NCBI RefSeq assembly: GCF_039541075.1
Contig: NZ_BAABFN010000002.1
Coordinates: 957,846 to 1,021,845 of the forward strand
Source: Compostibacter hankyongensis
GTDB lineage: Bacteria; Bacteroidota; Bacteroidia; Chitinophagales; Chitinophagaceae
DNA: 64,000 nucleotides
Reading direction: 5' to 3'
The notes under the pieces are model-generated. The model did no database searches. It was not told the origin of the DNA and worked only from the letters and a program-made list of their open reading frames with translations. The position numbers and the translations under genes were made by a program. Shown here piece by piece: positions 63,601-64,000 of this stretch; position 1 is the first letter of the stretch; each line of letters begins with the position of its first letter.

Positions 63601-64000
63601 TGCCGTCGGCATCGGTGACCGTTCCGGCGGTCCCGCCTTTCACCTGTGCCGTCACTCCGGACAACGGATTGCCCGAGGAATCGGTGACCCTGCCGGATAC
63701 CGGCTGTTGTGGCAACGGCGGCATCCTGTCTGCCGAATCCCGGGTCAGAGAACGGATCACTACCGTCTTGCCGATCACCACCCAGGAGAGCGGCTGGCCT
63801 TCCATACAGCGAGCCAGCGCCTCCTCCAACGTCGCGTTGCGGAGATCCACCGTCACCCTGCGCGAAGGACGCATTAACGACTCGGCATAGGCAAACGTAT
63901 AGCCGGTCTGATCCCGAATCTCCGAAAACACCTCCTCCAGGGAAGCATTTTTCTCCGACAGGCTGATCCGCTGTCCGGACACCCTGGCACTTGCATGCAG
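60656..64000 (-). CDS. STN-type SusC/RagA outer-membrane transporter, N-terminus cut by window end
   Basis: At least 1,114 residues, open to the window end; the first codons and signal peptide lie outside. The visible part begins with an STN domain (QRISLSEKNASLEEVFSEIRDQTGYTFAYAESLM...), then a carboxypeptidase-regulatory domain (VSGRVTDSSGNPLSGVTAQVKG), the plug (LNEIVVVGYGTQKRSDITGAVESID, RGMGSPYVLVDGMPMDI, VLKDAASAAIYGANAPYGVILITTK) and the barrel. An STN domain is the docking point for a FecR-type anti-sigma factor, so the locus is probably switched on by an ECF sigma/anti-sigma pair encoded beyond the window. It leads susD, CBM9-like, DUF4838 and sulfatase genes. Confidence 0.95.
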   Translation of the reverse strand: MHASARVSGQRISLSEKNASLEEVFSEIRDQTGYTFAYAESLMRPSRRVTVDLRNATLEEALARCMEGQPLSWVVIGKTVVIRSLTRDSADRMPPLPQQPVSGRVTDSSGNPLSGVTAQVKGGTAGTVTDADGKFSLDVAADAVLVFSYLGYDKKELPVNGRSHINVVLKPSSTGLNEIVVVGYGTQKRSDITGAVESIDNKMIATRPQENVAQTLQGLSPGLNVSTNSSGGEPGATMNFNIRGMGSPYVLVDGMPMDINQVNPADIESVSVLKDAASAAIYGANAPYGVILITTKKGRSTSGKPNFTYHTDMEWATPTVLPQPANSLEFAKAWNDAAKNAGMAPIFSDEVIGRIEAFMKDPRNTPGTVPDPFDPNKWAKHENANANTNWYDALVKKWSFRQKHNLSMDGSRDGLSYYVSAGFYDQSGQMRYGDEQYQRYNIDAKINTEITKWMRVNFLTKFTRSKSDYPNDGYGLERDVMWHDLTRRYPTDPVVYPNGEYSEMSRINVYEHGGRDVYTNNDLWLRAEGELEPVKDWLIKGDYSWKNGNNTNAAHHALVYAHGPNGDPYVAFDTRTPNDIAKTFDTDNYWTFNISTSYEKRIKYHQLKLLLGYQREYQSASNLYALRNTLITDNVPSISTAAGDVSADDEVYHWSTVGAFFRFNYNFRDKYLLEVNARRSGSSKFAEDKRYGFFPSVSAAYRISEEKFWSGIKPYIGYFKLRGSYGSLGNQNVDNYLYIPIMPVTPQVGWILGDNMPVGVGMPGITSPDLTWETVRTFDLGFDAALLKERMNVIFDYFKRDVLNMLGTSYPLPSVLGTAVPLENNAAKRNSGWEASVEWKDRIGDNFSYNLKASLSDYKVVITKWNNPDKTLSSNYAGMREGDIWGYASRGLFQSEEEVKGHADQSIIYANWYPGDVRYEDLNGDGIVNYGNRTVDDHGDLKIIGNSLPRYAYSLLFGMSWKQFDLSMFWMGIGKQDVWFNNTANVFWGQLGDVWQNSTFKEHLDYWTEDNPKAYYPRPYFSSEGNKNREISSLYLQNAAYLRLKSLQVGYTLPESLLRRISVKGARVYVNAENLLTFSSIKGMFDPEGISGTYGQGKIYPLSKIISFGLNVNF

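Overview
The window is a stretch of chromosome from a Bacteroidota bacterium, most likely a Chitinophagaceae-type species (inference). The evidence is two SusC/SusD pairs, several other TonB-linked outer-membrane proteins with carboxypeptidase-regulatory N-domains, a TamB of about 1,650 residues, DUF4954, a PyrR-like protein, and about ten Bacteroidota -7 promoter elements (TAnnTTTG) just upstream of starts. Most of the window looks GC-rich by eye. The higBA locus and the last SusCD locus are visibly more AT-rich.

Layout. 1-1,081: the 3' part of a repeat protein and a small membrane protein. 1,609-12,931: ppc-bioA, an SRPBCC protein, an ABC-2 permease, sppA diverging from folK, a deoxynucleoside kinase, and a secreted MG2/plug-domain protein. 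12,951-13,025: tRNA-His. 13,114-13,344: a striking 33-copy heptamer array. 13,546-20,000: a TonB receptor, pcm, a phosphohexomutase, a DUF2279 protein and a PyrR-like protein. 20,115-30,147: two Fe-S proteins, pfkA with a coupled leader ORF, pyk, and tamB. 30,169-34,930: ribBA diverging from an Oar-like TonB receptor. 35,083-37,127: a small lipoprotein diverging from an ECF sigma factor that overlaps a membrane-tethered trypsin-like protease with an anti-sigma-like N-terminus. 37,131-42,320: altronate dehydratase, a regulatory-domain protein, an ABC-F ATPase and an SGNH hydrolase. 42,476-43,087: higBA. 43,184-49,033: first SusCD locus (susC-susD-DUF6528-like). 49,408-50,928: DeoR-type regulator, fluC/crcB, DUF190. 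51,153-55,301: glmS and DUF4954. 55,464-64,000: second locus (STN-type susC, susD, CBM9-like, DUF4838, sulfatase), cut by the window end.

How parts work together. ppc, pfkA and pyk are central carbon enzymes around PEP. sppA, folK and the deoxynucleoside kinase form a compact housekeeping group. The two SusCD loci are glycan-uptake units. The second has an STN domain on SusC, which predicts control by an anti-sigma/sigma pair outside the window, and a sulfatase that suggests a sulfated substrate. The sigma/protease pair is the best candidate here for an unusual signalling module.

Non-coding structure is the most unexpected part. Intergenic regions carry short tandem repeats with strict 7-bp or 8-bp periods, in three sequence families at six places. 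Several abut stop or start codons, and two opposed octamer arrays fill the gap between the Fe-S genes. Other signals are a 26-bp perfect palindrome upstream of the first susC, an inverted repeat before the ECF sigma gene, a probable HigA operator, and a tamB reading frame whose membrane anchor lies upstream of any ATG, GTG or TTG but just downstream of a canonical promoter.
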